A program made the translations under genes and the position numbers. A stretch of DNA of 33,548 nt from Puniceicoccales bacterium (GTDB lineage Bacteria > Verrucomicrobiota > Verrucomicrobiia > Opitutales > UBA953): contig JAITPT010000232.1 in the NCBI GenBank assembly GCA_031289285.1, positions 1-33,548 of the forward strand, given 5' to 3'. The notes below the pieces were generated by a model. It made no database searches. It had not been told where the DNA came from and saw nothing but the letters and a program-made list of their open reading frames with translations. Below, one piece after another: positions 1 through 9,247 of the stretch. The first letter of the stretch is position 1. Each line of letters starts with the position of its first letter.

Positions 1-1570
1 AGATTTCATATCCAAGCCCTCCGAGCCGTTTGCGGATTTCTCCTTCGAGTTTGTGGGAATGTTTGAACATCTCGGAGAGTTCGCTGGTTAGGCGGGTCAT
101 TTTTTCGTCAAAAGGTTCGGCGTCGGCTTCTTGTTCTTCGATGCCGACGTAGCGACCGGGAGTTAAGATAAAATCTTGCTTTGCGATTTCGGCAGTAGCG
201 ACGGCGGCGCAATAGCCGTTTTTATTTTTGAGTGTTCCTTTTTGAAATGCGTTGAAGGTGGCGGCAATTTCGGCGAGGTCGGCGTCGGACATTTCGCGGT
301 TTTTGCGGTTAATCATTGTTCCCATTTTTCGGGCGTCTATAAACAGCGTTTTGCCTTTTTGTTTTTTATTGCGATTGAGAAACCACAGCGTCACAGGGAT
401 AGCAACCGTGTAAAATAGATTGCTTGGCATTGCGATAATGCCTTCTACGATGTCGTCTTCGACAATTTTTCGGCGGATTTCGCCTTCGCCGCCGCTTTGT
501 GAAGAGAGAGAACCGTTGGCGAGCACCATGCCGATTTTTCCATTCGGGGCGAGGTGGTAAATCATGTGTTGGAGCCACGCGAAGTTGGCGTTGCCGGAGG
601 GCGGCAGACCGTATTTCCAGCGCGGGTCATCGTTTAGGGAGCCGTCGTTCCAGTCAGAGAGATTGAAAGGCGGATTGGCGAGGATAAAGTCGGCCTTGAG
701 TTGCGGGTGCAAGTCGTTGTGGAAAGTGTCGGCATTGAAATTGCCGAGATTGGCTTCGATGCCGCGAATGGCGAGGTTCATCAACGCCATTTTGCGGGTG
801 GTGGGGTTGGCGTCTTGTCCGTAGATGGAGAGGTTGCCGATGTTTCCTGCGTGGTGGTTCACGAACTCCGCCGATTGCACAAACATTCCGCCGGAACCGC
901 AGCAGGGGTCATAGACGCGCCCGTTGTAGGGTTGCAACACTTCTACGAGTGTGCGCACGACACAGGCGGGTGTGTAAAACTCGCCAGCGCGTTTGCCCTC
1001 CTGCTCGGCGAACTTGGAGAGACAGTATTCGTAGGCGCGACCGAGGATGTCTTTGCTGTCGCCGTGCGCCGCCATTTGGATGTTGGTAAAAATGTCAACC
1101 ACGTCGCCGAGGCGGCGTTTGTCTAATTCTGCACGGGCGTAGGTCTTCGGCAAAATGTCTTTCAGGCGCGGGTTTTCCTTTTCGATGGTGCGCATGGCGT
1201 TGTCAATGACAGTGCCAATTTCTTCCTTGTGCGCGGCTTTGGCGATAACGCCCCAACGGGCGGAGGGCGGCACAAAGAAGACGTTTTTTTCGGTGTAGGC
1301 GTCCTTATCTTCGACATCGTCGGCGTCGGCTTTGAGTTCGTGGAAACGCTCCTCGAATTTGTCCGAGATGTATTTCAGGAAAATAAGCCCGAGGACGACG
1401 TGCTTGTATTCGGCGGCGTCCATGTTGCCGCGCAAGATGTCGGCGGCTTTCCAGATTTTTTCCTCGAAGCCGATGTCGGCGGTAGAGGAGGCGGCAGCGG
1501 AGAGGCGAGCGGTGCCGGTGGGGACGCGGCGCGGCGGCGGGCGGTGCGTGGTTGGCGGGCGGGCGGTCAT
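1..1570 (-). CDS. hsdM: Type I restriction-modification DNA methyltransferase subunit HsdM (3' end at window edge)
   Basis: This is the N6-adenine methylase subunit of a type I restriction-modification system; it would act with HsdS (specificity) and HsdR (cleavage) in the cytoplasm. The reading frame is missing from the ORF track because it has no stop inside the window; I translated it by hand to 523 codons. Seen: a Pro/Arg-rich leader (about residues 1-30), the HsdM N-terminal block with LRGNMDAAEYKHVVLGLIFL (about 48-67), the SAM-binding motif DPCCGSGGMF (221-230) and the catalytic motif NPPF (299-302). The last visible residues, RKRLGGLGYEI, look like the usual HsdM C terminus, so the stop is probably within a codon or two beyond base 1. 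The ATG at 1570 is chosen because it is the first in-frame start before the conserved block; no Shine-Dalgarno precedes it. hsdS and hsdR would lie to the left, outside the window. Confidence 0.93.
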   Translation of the reverse strand, partial: MTARPPTTHRPPPRRVPTGTARLSAAASSTADIGFEEKIWKAADILRGNMDAAEYKHVVLGLIFLKYISDKFEERFHELKADADDVEDKDAYTEKNVFFVPPSARWGVIAKAAHKEEIGTVIDNAMRTIEKENPRLKDILPKTYARAELDKRRLGDVVDIFTNIQMAAHGDSKDILGRAYEYCLSKFAEQEGKRAGEFYTPACVVRTLVEVLQPYNGRVYDPCCGSGGMFVQSAEFVNHHAGNIGNLSIYGQDANPTTRKMALMNLAIRGIEANLGNFNADTFHNDLHPQLKADFILANPPFNLSDWNDGSLNDDPRWKYGLPPSGNANFAWLQHMIYHLAPNGKIGMVLANGSLSSQSGGEGEIRRKIVEDDIVEGIIAMPSNLFYTVAIPVTLWFLNRNKKQKGKTLFIDARKMGTMINRKNREMSDADLAEIAATFNAFQKGTLKNKNGYCAAVATAEIAKQDFILTPGRYVGIEEQEADAEPFDEKMTRLTSELSEMFKHSHKLEGEIRKRLGGLGYEI

Positions 1571-1659
1571 GGAGAACGGGCAATGATTTGATGAAGGCGC
1601 GGAGGGTGCGGGAGAGGAGGGATTTGGCAAGCGGTTTTTTCGGGGGGTCGTAGGATTAT

Positions 1660-1729
1660 CCTAAAAACGGCAGTTAATGCGGGCGGTTTTGCACAATCTT
1701 TTGGCCGTTTGCAGCTTGCTCTTTCCGCT
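1660..1729. repeat. Dispersed repeat, copy 1 (left-arm copy)
   Basis: About 70 bp beginning cctaaaaacggcagttaatg align with 25141-25210, with only a handful of mismatches. The core gcgggcggttttgcacaatc is identical in both. This copy lacks the right inverted arm seen in copy 2. It sits between the first autotransporter and hsdM and supplies the end of the composite 107-aa ORF. Confidence 0.85.
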
Positions 1730-1732
1730 CCA

Positions 1733-1748
1733 CGCACCGCAAGGTGCG
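1733..1748 (-). terminator. Perfect 6-bp hairpin with four-base loop downstream of the autotransporter unit
   Basis: CGCACC GCAA GGTGCG is a perfect palindrome about 110 bp past the stop of the 2439-aa autotransporter (read on the minus strand). There is no T-run after it, so it is either a weak or factor-assisted terminator, an mRNA 3' stabiliser, or simply part of the repeat that surrounds it. Confidence 0.3.
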
Positions 1749-1756
1749 CGTCGGGA

Positions 1757-1838
1757 AAGCGCAGTCTTGTCAATGTAGGCATAGACTTCTTCGCGCAGTT
1801 CGCTAAATGTCCTGAAAACCAATAGGAAGTTTTTGCAT
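1757..1838 (-). pseudogene. Frameshifted 5' remnant of a PF09820-like AAA-ATPase gene
   Basis: On the minus strand, ATG at 1838 begins MQKLPIGFQ, then hits a stop after two more codons. A one-base shift continues as TFSELREEVYAYIDKTAL. Joined, this matches the typical N terminus of the predicted AAA-ATPase family PF09820 (K-LPIG-Q-F--LRE---YVDKT-L). The segment is only about 27 codons long and then runs into hairpin and repeat DNA, so the Walker motifs and the rest of the protein are gone. The 107-aa ORF in the track (1661-1984) is a composite of this remnant, autotransporter antiframe and repeat. The family match is from memory of its consensus. Confidence 0.6.
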
Positions 1839-1859
1839 GGCGCGGAGCCGGAGGCTGGA

Positions 1860-4800
1860 TCAGAAGCGCCAGCGGAAGCCGACATTGAAGTTGTGATAGA
1901 CGGCACCAGCGAAACTTGTTTCATAACGGTAGCCGAGGAAAACAGACTTTGAGGCGTCAAAAGTATAAGTGATTGACGGCGCAATTTGAATCAACTCGTC
2001 GGGCAAACTTTTTGCAGAGACTTTGGTTTTTCCAGTGCCAAGAACCTCAAAACGCGAAGAGATTTCACTGTCACCATCCAAGATTTCAGAGGTGAAAGAA
2101 ATGTCGAGATTTAGCCTGAGACTGGAATCCATGTTGCCCCAGAAACCACGCCCGTTGCCGTCAGCAAGCCACATAATTCCTGTTCCTACTTTTGTGCGGA
2201 AAGAATCGAAGTCGTAACCATAAACCTTGAGGCGACTCGCCGAACCCGTCTCCGTGAAAGCATCAAAACCATAGTGATTGTATTCAAAATTGATGTAGGG
2301 ATTCAGGTTGAGTTTTTGCCAAACCGGATGATTCATCAGCGCAAAAGCTGTTCCAAATGAGAGAAATCCGCCAGCAGTCCAACCTTCTGGGCTGGCACGA
2401 TTTGCACCCGATTGTGCGCCTTCAACAATTCTTTTAGCGGCGTCGAGCGAGGTGAGGGTTGTTGGCACAGTGTTTCTACGGGCGTCGTAAGAGAGCCAGC
2501 CTGCGTTGACACCAGCATCAACAAAGAACCATTCTGTAAAGAAGTAGCTAAAATAAGCACCACCACGTGCCTCGTCCATTTTGATTTTTCCACCGTTGTC
2601 GTGAAGCGTTGCACTTCCATTTGTATAGTCCGCGACAACACCAAAAAGCGCACGGGGAGAAAGCTGCACATCTGCGCCAACAATACCACCAAATGTTTGA
2701 TACTTAAAAGTGGAGTCTTTTGTGCCACTACCGAGGTCGGCATAACTTCCGAGACCCGCAAGATAAAATTGCCACGATCTATTCGGGAAGAGGTCTTGCG
2801 AGGCTGCGAACTGCGTGTTGTCGTAGCGGCGTTGTTCGATGCGTCCGTGTAGTTGGTCAATCGTGGCAGAGGCGGCGGCGGCGGGCATGGCGGCGAGAGA
2901 GCCGTAGCCGAGCGGAGAGAGATTGTTGACGATGGCAGTGAGGTCTTTGGCGACAGCGGTGTTTAAGTGGGCACCGAGTTCATAGACCGCTTTTTGCGCC
3001 TGCCATTCGGCGACATCCGCCAAGTATTTTTGGCGTGTGGCATAGTCTTGATTAACACCGGAGTTGTCGGGTTTTTCAAAGTCGCCGTATGGAATATCTG
3101 TCGCAATGAAATCAAGGTTTCTGATGAAAGAGCCGAGACCTTTGTGTGGCGTGTAACCGGGCACTTTTGCGAGTTCCCATTGGGTGACAAAAATTGTTGC
3201 GGCGGCGTTAGGATTTTGGGCGAGGATTTCTTCGCGAATTGCTTTTTCGTAAGCAGTTCCTTTTGCGAAGTCTCCTGCGACGAGAATGTAGTTAAGGTTG
3301 TTTGCTTTCGCGACATCGTCGGACACGAGATAGGTGTCTTCGCCAATCTGCACGTCGCTATTTAGCGAGTCGTTGGGATTAAGGCGTTCGAGGAAGACGT
3401 ATTTTTGCCCGCGTGCGGGGATTGCACTTCCGCCCGCGCCATCTTGACGCAAATTGATTTCGATACGACCGTTGAGCGAAGCGGAGCCGCCGTAAAGCAC
3501 CTTATCCCAGATGAAGTTTGCGCCTGCGTCTTTACCGATTTCGATTTTGAGCACGGAGTCGCGCTGTAAGTCTAAATTACCTGCGACAGTGACGGTTCCG
3601 ATATTGCTGGCGGAAGTTCCCGGAGCGAGTGCTGCGCCAGATTGGAAAATGAGATTTGCGGAGTTTCCGGCGGCGCGATTTCCGAGAGTGAAGCTGCCCT
3701 GAATTGCTCCTGCGGCGACGGTGTAAGTGCCGGAGTAATTGGGTTGATTTTCGAGAGTCAGCGAGGAAACATCTTCTTTGAGAACGGGGATGTCTCCGCG
3801 CAGAAGATTTTCGACGAGAGTGGGTTGCGCGGCTTGTGCGGCCTCGTATGGCACCGCGAGGACGATGCGCCCGTCGCCGTAGGATTGCAAAGACTCGACT
3901 CTTGCGAGGTGTGAGTAATCTGTGACGCGGAGTATGCCGGATTCGACGCCGAGAACGCGCACGATGAAGTCGCCACCGGAGAGGAATTGCAGGCGGTCTG
4001 TATTAAGCGTGGCGGTGCCTGTTTTGACAATGTTGCCGGAGTAGTATCTATTTTCTGCCGAGGTGGCGGCAGTGTTTTCTACGCCGTAGAGTGGCCCTCT
4101 ATAATAGGACTTCGCTTCTTCGGTGTCGCGCACATTTATATAGAGCGTGGAGACTTTCCCGTCTTTACTATCTTGGAAACGGATGGCCTTTGTATTCGCG
4201 ATGCCGACCTCAATGGAGCCGCCTTCGAGTGTGATAGTTCCCTCGAAACCTTCTGACGCGCCGGAGACGCCGAGATTTCCTGCGCCGTCGGAACCCTTAT
4301 AGCGCAAGATGCCGTCGCCCTTTATATAGATGTCTGCCTTGCCGATAAAAGAGCCGGAGAAACTGCTATCTTTGGACTGGGTAATATAGAAAGCGTCGCG
4401 CTGAACACCGAAGCTAAGAGCGGAGGTGCTATCGCTGGCGATACCGCCGGGAAGTTCGTTGATGGGGCCGACATCGAGAATGGCACCGTTCTGAAGATAA
4501 GTGACGCCCTTGTGGTCGGGGACGGTGTTAAAGACGAGCGAGTTGCGCACGTCATTGGCGAGGCCGAACTCGCGTTGTTGGCCGTCCACGATAAGGTCTC
4601 CGCCGCCGACGACGAGATTTGAGTAGAGGATTTCGGAGGCTTGGAGATTGACTTGGAGTTGTGCGCCAGCCCAGACATCTACTCGCGGCAAAAGATTGTC
4701 GTTGCGTGCGGTGTCCACGATGAGTCGTCCCTGTTCTACAATGACCTCATTTTTGAGTGCGTCGGTAGGCTGCGAGGCGTCCCATGCGAGCTTAACAGTT

Positions 4801-7800
4801 CCCGTGCCGTATTTGATAACTTTGCCTACGCCGTCAATACGTTCGGAGAAAACTTCTGGGTTTGCGTTCGGGTCGTCGGTGCGCAAATCGTTATCGGAGA
4901 AAATGCGTAGCGTTCCCTTTGACTGGACATCAATGGGGCGGTCGGAAAGGGCGTAAATAGTGGCGTCGAGCACACCTTCGGAGACGACAAACGCGCCGAC
5001 GAAATCGCCCTCATTGCTCCCGCGCAAGATGAGCGTTCCCGGGCCGGCCTTGTTGATTTTTCCGTTGCCTGAAATCGTTCCTTGGTAGGTCTTTACTTGT
5101 CCGGCGGCGGTCTTAAAAGTCAAATCTGCCTCGTCGGCGATAAGTTTTGAGCCGGGTTCGCCGGAGAGGTTGGAGAAAATCTGGCTATAACCGTTTAGGC
5201 GCACTGTGGCGTTTTGGGAGATTTCGAGAACATTGCTTTGTGCGAAAGCGTTTTTGACTTCGATAGAAAGCTCGCCTGCTTTGACATAAATAGAGCCGGT
5301 GAAGTCTTCCTGAGCGTGTGTGACAGCGAGCAGGCCCGGGCCAGCTTTTGAGATGTCGCCTGCGCCCACGAGATTTCCGCCGATGGCGGCGACTGTTTGC
5401 ACATCAATAGGAATATCGAACGTGAGCACTGCGCCAGCGGCGACGCTGTAGCTACTGATATTGGAGGGGACATTTGCGCGGGTTTTGCCGTCGGCGGTGA
5501 GTGCCTTTCCTGCGAAAATTAACTCTCCGGCGAGCACGGTTGTCGTGCCGGAATAATCGAGCCTGTGCGCGACATTGCCGCCCGTCTGGGAGGGGTCAAG
5601 TTCGCCGTAAAGAGTGAGTTTTCCTGCGCCGTCTTTGCCGACATTTCCGTAAGCGCCTTGGGAGTCGGAGTGCTCGCTGTAGCGGTCGGTGATGCTGCTG
5701 TAGAAAACGACATCGCCAGCGGTGTCGGGTATTTCAAAAACGACCGTTCCGGGGGAAGTTGCGAAGACATATTGACCGCCGCCGAAGTAGTCGAGCGGGT
5801 CGGTGTCGGAATAGACGATGTTGCCGAGGACAAAGTTGCCGAGGTTCTGGTGGACGGGCATGTAGAGCGCGCCCTCCTTGACGTAGGTTGTTCCTGTGAA
5901 CGAGTAAGAAGGCACGGCGTCGGCTGCGGCTTTTCCTGCTGGCAGCGAGGCGCTGCGTCCGTCCCAAATGGTTCTTTCACCTGTCACGGTGTTTATAAAG
6001 AATGCGTAAGGGATGCGCATCGGCCCTTGCCCAACCTTTGCGATGTTGCCGTCGTCGCCTGCTTTTGTGGGGTCTGGGTTGCCGCGAATGGGCGTGAGGA
6101 GGAGTGGGAACGGGTCGGCGGCGGTTCCGAGGTAGCTATCCTTTGTTGTGTCGGCGGGGTCTTGAGTTTCTTGGGGGACGATTGTTGAGCCGACGCGGAA
6201 CTCGATAAGAGCGGGGCGGCCTTCGGGCGGTGCGTCCACGAGTGCCCAGTTGGCGTCAAAAACTTTGCCGTGATAATTTGAGACATTGATTTCTCTTGCG
6301 ACGGGGAAGCTATCTGGGCGCATCCGCAGAACGCCCTCTGCGACGTTGACGGTTCCTGTGAAATCGGGGCTTGTGCCGGAGAAGGAAATGCGCTGGTCGC
6401 CGACTTTTTCGATGATACCGGAGCCGATGATTTCTCCGGCGTAGGAGAGTGCGTCGGCGTTGGAGAGACCGCGCCCAGAGTCGGCGTCAACGCCAGCCAT
6501 TTTGCCGAGTGTTTCTTTGAGGTAGTAGATTGAGGCGCCTTTTGAGAAGTCGCTCATCTCGGGATTTGCGGCGAGGCGCACCTCGTCGCCGGTGCGGGTG
6601 GTGTTGAAGAAGTAAGCGGCTTGGGCAGTCGGCACGCGGTTGGGTGCGCTGAGAAGCTCTTGGCTTAGCGCGAGAGTGTGTGAGGTGTCGGTGCCGAGGG
6701 TGAGCGTGGCGTCGCCCATTGTGATTTTAGAACCTTGCTCGCCGAAAAGTGCGCCGAACTTTTGTGGGAGGTAAGTGTGGGAGACGACGCCGTCTTCCGT
6801 GACGTTTTCGAGGATGTTCCCTTGTGTGTCGAGTGCGAGACTGAGGACGCTTGCGCCCTTGTAGAGAATGAGGCCGGAACTGTTTTTGGCGGTGCCGGTG
6901 AGCGTCTGTCCGGGGGTCTGGCCGTTGGGGTAATCGAGCGAGTTGCCGAGGACGAGGGTGGCGGTCGGGTTGGGCTGCTCGGCGGTTGGCGCGGCGAGCG
7001 GTTTGAGAATGGTCGCGCCGAAGTAAGTGTTCCACTCGGCGAGAGTCATCTGCGTCGAAGTGAGGACGATAACGCTGCCGACGCCGGTGATGCGCCCTGC
7101 GTAGATTGTCGGATTATACTGGCGCAGGGTGACGGTGCCGCGCCCCAAATCGAGGCGTGTGAGCGTGTCACCGGAGAAGTTGTTGAGGCGCTGGTCGGTG
7201 TCGGCGAAGGAGAGTGTGGTCTCGCGGTTGGCGGCGCCGCCGCCCATCAACCCTTGGCGCAAAGTGACGGAGCTGGCGTTGATGAGCGCGTCGTTGGGTG
7301 CTCTGGGGTCGCCGTCGCGAGCGGCGAGTAGAACGGTGACGCCGTTTGCGACGACGAAGGAGCCGTAGAAATTTGGCTGAGCGACGGACATCTGCATAAC
7401 GCCTGCCAAGTCGGGTGAACCGACTGCCAAGTTGCCGAACTGATTTGCCCCGCTGTCGTTGGTGGTGACGAGGAGCAGGCCGCCCGTGTCTCCCGTGAGC
7501 GTAGCGAGCAAGGTGCCGGAATTATTTTGCACGATGGTTAGTGAGCCAGCGTTGCCGATGTTGACGGTTCCCTTGCCGAGTGACTGCACGTTTGAGCCGA
7601 CGTGCCCCTCTTGGACGTCGAGAAGCCCCTTGAAGTTTTCGGGGTCGGAGTTGCCGGTGAAGAAGAGAGAGCCGGTTCCTATTTTTCGGAAGACGCTTCC
7701 CGTCTCTCCGATGATGTCTCCCGTGTAGTGTCCGTCGTGCCCCTGTTCCTGATTAACGGTGAGTGTGCTATCAACAATCATTCCCGTGCCGAGGTAATCG

Positions 7801-9179
7801 AGCGTGGAGAGATAGACGGCGGTGCCGGAGCCAGTGCCGATGGAGGCGAACAGCTCATCGGGCGAGCCTGCGAAGTTACAGTAGTTTTGGAAATTGCGGA
7901 TTGTCTGGTTGGTCTCGACGACGAGGACGGTTGCGTAATTTGTGTAGCTGACGCCGCTGGCGGCGGTCTGGTCAACGGAGCCGAGCACCATCGCTGCTGC
8001 GTCGCTTCTACCTGCGGGCGAGACCTCGGCGTAGGTGAGCGTCGGCGGCATATACACCTCGTAGAGGTCCACGCCGCCTGGGAGGGCGTTGCCTTGGTAA
8101 GTGCCCTGCGTGGCCTGCGGGCCTGCGAGTGTGACGGTCTGTGCGGTCTTGAGTGCGCCGCCGCCAGCGGAGGCGAGCTTGCTGACGCCGCCATTGAGGA
8201 TGACGACGCCCTCGAAGTCGCCGTCGTTTTTGACTTTGAAAGTTCCCATCCCCGTTTTGACGAACCAGCCGGAGCCGCGCAGGAAGCCGATGCCGCCCTC
8301 GTTGAAGGTGCCATTTGCGCCGTCGGGAGTGCCGTCGTAGGTTTCGTCTATGTGGACGACGATGCGGTAGGTGTCATCGAGGCCCGTCTGGAGTTCGGTG
8401 TTGTTGCCACGGGACTCGATGTTTTTGGCGATGTTGTAACGGAGGTTTGAATTGGGGACTTGGTAGGCGTCAACAATTGCGTCTTGGGGCAGATTGGCAG
8501 GGGTGTTTTGGAAAGAGATGGCGGCGGCGTCGGAGAGGACGTAACGCTGAACGCCGACGACGGAAGGCTCGTTTTCGTAATTAAGGCCGGAAGCCCAGAC
8601 CCACTGGTTGAGGTAGCCGGAGACGCGCAGCACGGCGTCGTCTTTGATTTCGACGGTGCCGGAGAAAGCTCCGTAGGTGTAGTTCTCGTTGGATTGAGTG
8701 CGCGTTGCCTCGCGGTTGAGCGTCGTGGTGTCGGTGATGATTGAGGGGAGCGGGTGGTCGGTGCTGTTAAAGACGGTGCTAAAAAAGTTACCAGCCAGCT
8801 CGCTTCGCCAGCCGCGATATTCGATGTAAGATTTGCCGACGATTGAGATGACGCCGAGTTTGTCTGGCTCGGTGTAGATGGTGCGGAATGGCAGGATGAC
8901 GTCGGGGCTGGCGGCGGAGAGCCAGCGCGAATAGGTGGTGACGGCCTCCTTGGTGTCTATGATGAGATGCACGGGGTTGCCGCCGTTGTTCGCGTCACTG
9001 GTGTTATATCTTATCGCGTAGTCGGAGTGGCCGTCGAACGCAGTGAGCGTGCTGTCCACATCGTAGATGACGTTGGTTGCGGCGCTGGCGGCACCCGCCG
9101 AGGCGAGAGTTGCGGCGGCGGCGAGTAGGGCTTTTGCCTTGGCGCGGCGCGTTAGGGGGAGAGAGGGACTTGTTTTCAT
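1860..9179 (-). CDS. Giant PATR-repeat autotransporter (2439 aa)
   Basis: A type V (autotransporter) outer-membrane protein: a signal peptide for Sec export, a very long repetitive passenger and a C-terminal beta-barrel. The track start at 9185 is a TTG; the ATG at 9179 (MKTSPSLPLTRRAKAKALLA) gives a better signal peptide, with a basic n-region, an Ala-rich core and a likely cut after ASA near residue 35. The passenger carries many repeats of the passenger-associated-transport (PATR) type, for example GSGIIEKVGDQRISFSGTSP, KAGPGTLILRGSNEGDFVGA and GVIKYGTGTVKLAW-like strings, which are known to form a beta-helix. Just before the barrel is NNLSPLGYGSLAAMPA and then RIEQRRYD. The barrel is about 295 residues and ends FRWRF, with the terminal Phe expected for Bam-dependent assembly. 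It follows the paralogue at 9248-18202 by 68 bp and is probably co-transcribed with it. Passenger function cannot be read. Base composition falls from about 65% GC at the 5' end to about 45% in the barrel. Confidence 0.93.
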   Translation of the reverse strand: MKTSPSLPLTRRAKAKALLAAAATLASAGAASAATNVIYDVDSTLTAFDGHSDYAIRYNTSDANNGGNPVHLIIDTKEAVTTYSRWLSAASPDVILPFRTIYTEPDKLGVISIVGKSYIEYRGWRSELAGNFFSTVFNSTDHPLPSIITDTTTLNREATRTQSNENYTYGAFSGTVEIKDDAVLRVSGYLNQWVWASGLNYENEPSVVGVQRYVLSDAAAISFQNTPANLPQDAIVDAYQVPNSNLRYNIAKNIESRGNNTELQTGLDDTYRIVVHIDETYDGTPDGANGTFNEGGIGFLRGSGWFVKTGMGTFKVKNDGDFEGVVILNGGVSKLASAGGGALKTAQTVTLAGPQATQGTYQGNALPGGVDLYEVYMPPTLTYAEVSPAGRSDAAAMVLGSVDQTAASGVSYTNYATVLVVETNQTIRNFQNYCNFAGSPDELFASIGTGSGTAVYLSTLDYLGTGMIVDSTLTVNQEQGHDGHYTGDIIGETGSVFRKIGTGSLFFTGNSDPENFKGLLDVQEGHVGSNVQSLGKGTVNIGNAGSLTIVQNNSGTLLATLTGDTGGLLLVTTNDSGANQFGNLAVGSPDLAGVMQMSVAQPNFYGSFVVANGVTVLLAARDGDPRAPNDALINASSVTLRQGLMGGGAANRETTLSFADTDQRLNNFSGDTLTRLDLGRGTVTLRQYNPTIYAGRITGVGSVIVLTSTQMTLAEWNTYFGATILKPLAAPTAEQPNPTATLVLGNSLDYPNGQTPGQTLTGTAKNSSGLILYKGASVLSLALDTQGNILENVTEDGVVSHTYLPQKFGALFGEQGSKITMGDATLTLGTDTSHTLALSQELLSAPNRVPTAQAAYFFNTTRTGDEVRLAANPEMSDFSKGASIYYLKETLGKMAGVDADSGRGLSNADALSYAGEIIGSGIIEKVGDQRISFSGTSPDFTGTVNVAEGVLRMRPDSFPVAREINVSNYHGKVFDANWALVDAPPEGRPALIEFRVGSTIVPQETQDPADTTKDSYLGTAADPFPLLLTPIRGNPDPTKAGDDGNIAKVGQGPMRIPYAFFINTVTGERTIWDGRSASLPAGKAAADAVPSYSFTGTTYVKEGALYMPVHQNLGNFVLGNIVYSDTDPLDYFGGGQYVFATSPGTVVFEIPDTAGDVVFYSSITDRYSEHSDSQGAYGNVGKDGAGKLTLYGELDPSQTGGNVAHRLDYSGTTTVLAGELIFAGKALTADGKTRANVPSNISSYSVAAGAVLTFDIPIDVQTVAAIGGNLVGAGDISKAGPGLLAVTHAQEDFTGSIYVKAGELSIEVKNAFAQSNVLEISQNATVRLNGYSQIFSNLSGEPGSKLIADEADLTFKTAAGQVKTYQGTISGNGKINKAGPGTLILRGSNEGDFVGAFVVSEGVLDATIYALSDRPIDVQSKGTLRIFSDNDLRTDDPNANPEVFSERIDGVGKVIKYGTGTVKLAWDASQPTDALKNEVIVEQGRLIVDTARNDNLLPRVDVWAGAQLQVNLQASEILYSNLVVGGGDLIVDGQQREFGLANDVRNSLVFNTVPDHKGVTYLQNGAILDVGPINELPGGIASDSTSALSFGVQRDAFYITQSKDSSFSGSFIGKADIYIKGDGILRYKGSDGAGNLGVSGASEGFEGTITLEGGSIEVGIANTKAIRFQDSKDGKVSTLYINVRDTEEAKSYYRGPLYGVENTAATSAENRYYSGNIVKTGTATLNTDRLQFLSGGDFIVRVLGVESGILRVTDYSHLARVESLQSYGDGRIVLAVPYEAAQAAQPTLVENLLRGDIPVLKEDVSSLTLENQPNYSGTYTVAAGAIQGSFTLGNRAAGNSANLIFQSGAALAPGTSASNIGTVTVAGNLDLQRDSVLKIEIGKDAGANFIWDKVLYGGSASLNGRIEINLRQDGAGGSAIPARGQKYVFLERLNPNDSLNSDVQIGEDTYLVSDDVAKANNLNYILVAGDFAKGTAYEKAIREEILAQNPNAAATIFVTQWELAKVPGYTPHKGLGSFIRNLDFIATDIPYGDFEKPDNSGVNQDYATRQKYLADVAEWQAQKAVYELGAHLNTAVAKDLTAIVNNLSPLGYGSLAAMPAAAASATIDQLHGRIEQRRYDNTQFAASQDLFPNRSWQFYLAGLGSYADLGSGTKDSTFKYQTFGGIVGADVQLSPRALFGVVADYTNGSATLHDNGGKIKMDEARGGAYFSYFFTEWFFVDAGVNAGWLSYDARRNTVPTTLTSLDAAKRIVEGAQSGANRASPEGWTAGGFLSFGTAFALMNHPVWQKLNLNPYINFEYNHYGFDAFTETGSASRLKVYGYDFDSFRTKVGTGIMWLADGNGRGFWGNMDSSLRLNLDISFTSEILDGDSEISSRFEVLGTGKTKVSAKSLPDELIQIAPSITYTFDASKSVFLGYRYETSFAGAVYHNFNVGFRWRF

Positions 9180-9247
9180 TGGCAAGCGGTGTTCGGCGGT
9201 GATTGTTTTTTTGTGGGAGTGAAAAGTGTTTCGGGAGGCGCGGCGAT

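Noticed and set aside
1661-1984. 107-aa minus-strand ORF as an intact gene
   Set aside because: It is a composite of autotransporter antiframe, a frameshifted AAA-ATPase remnant and a dispersed repeat; reported as a pseudogene fragment instead.
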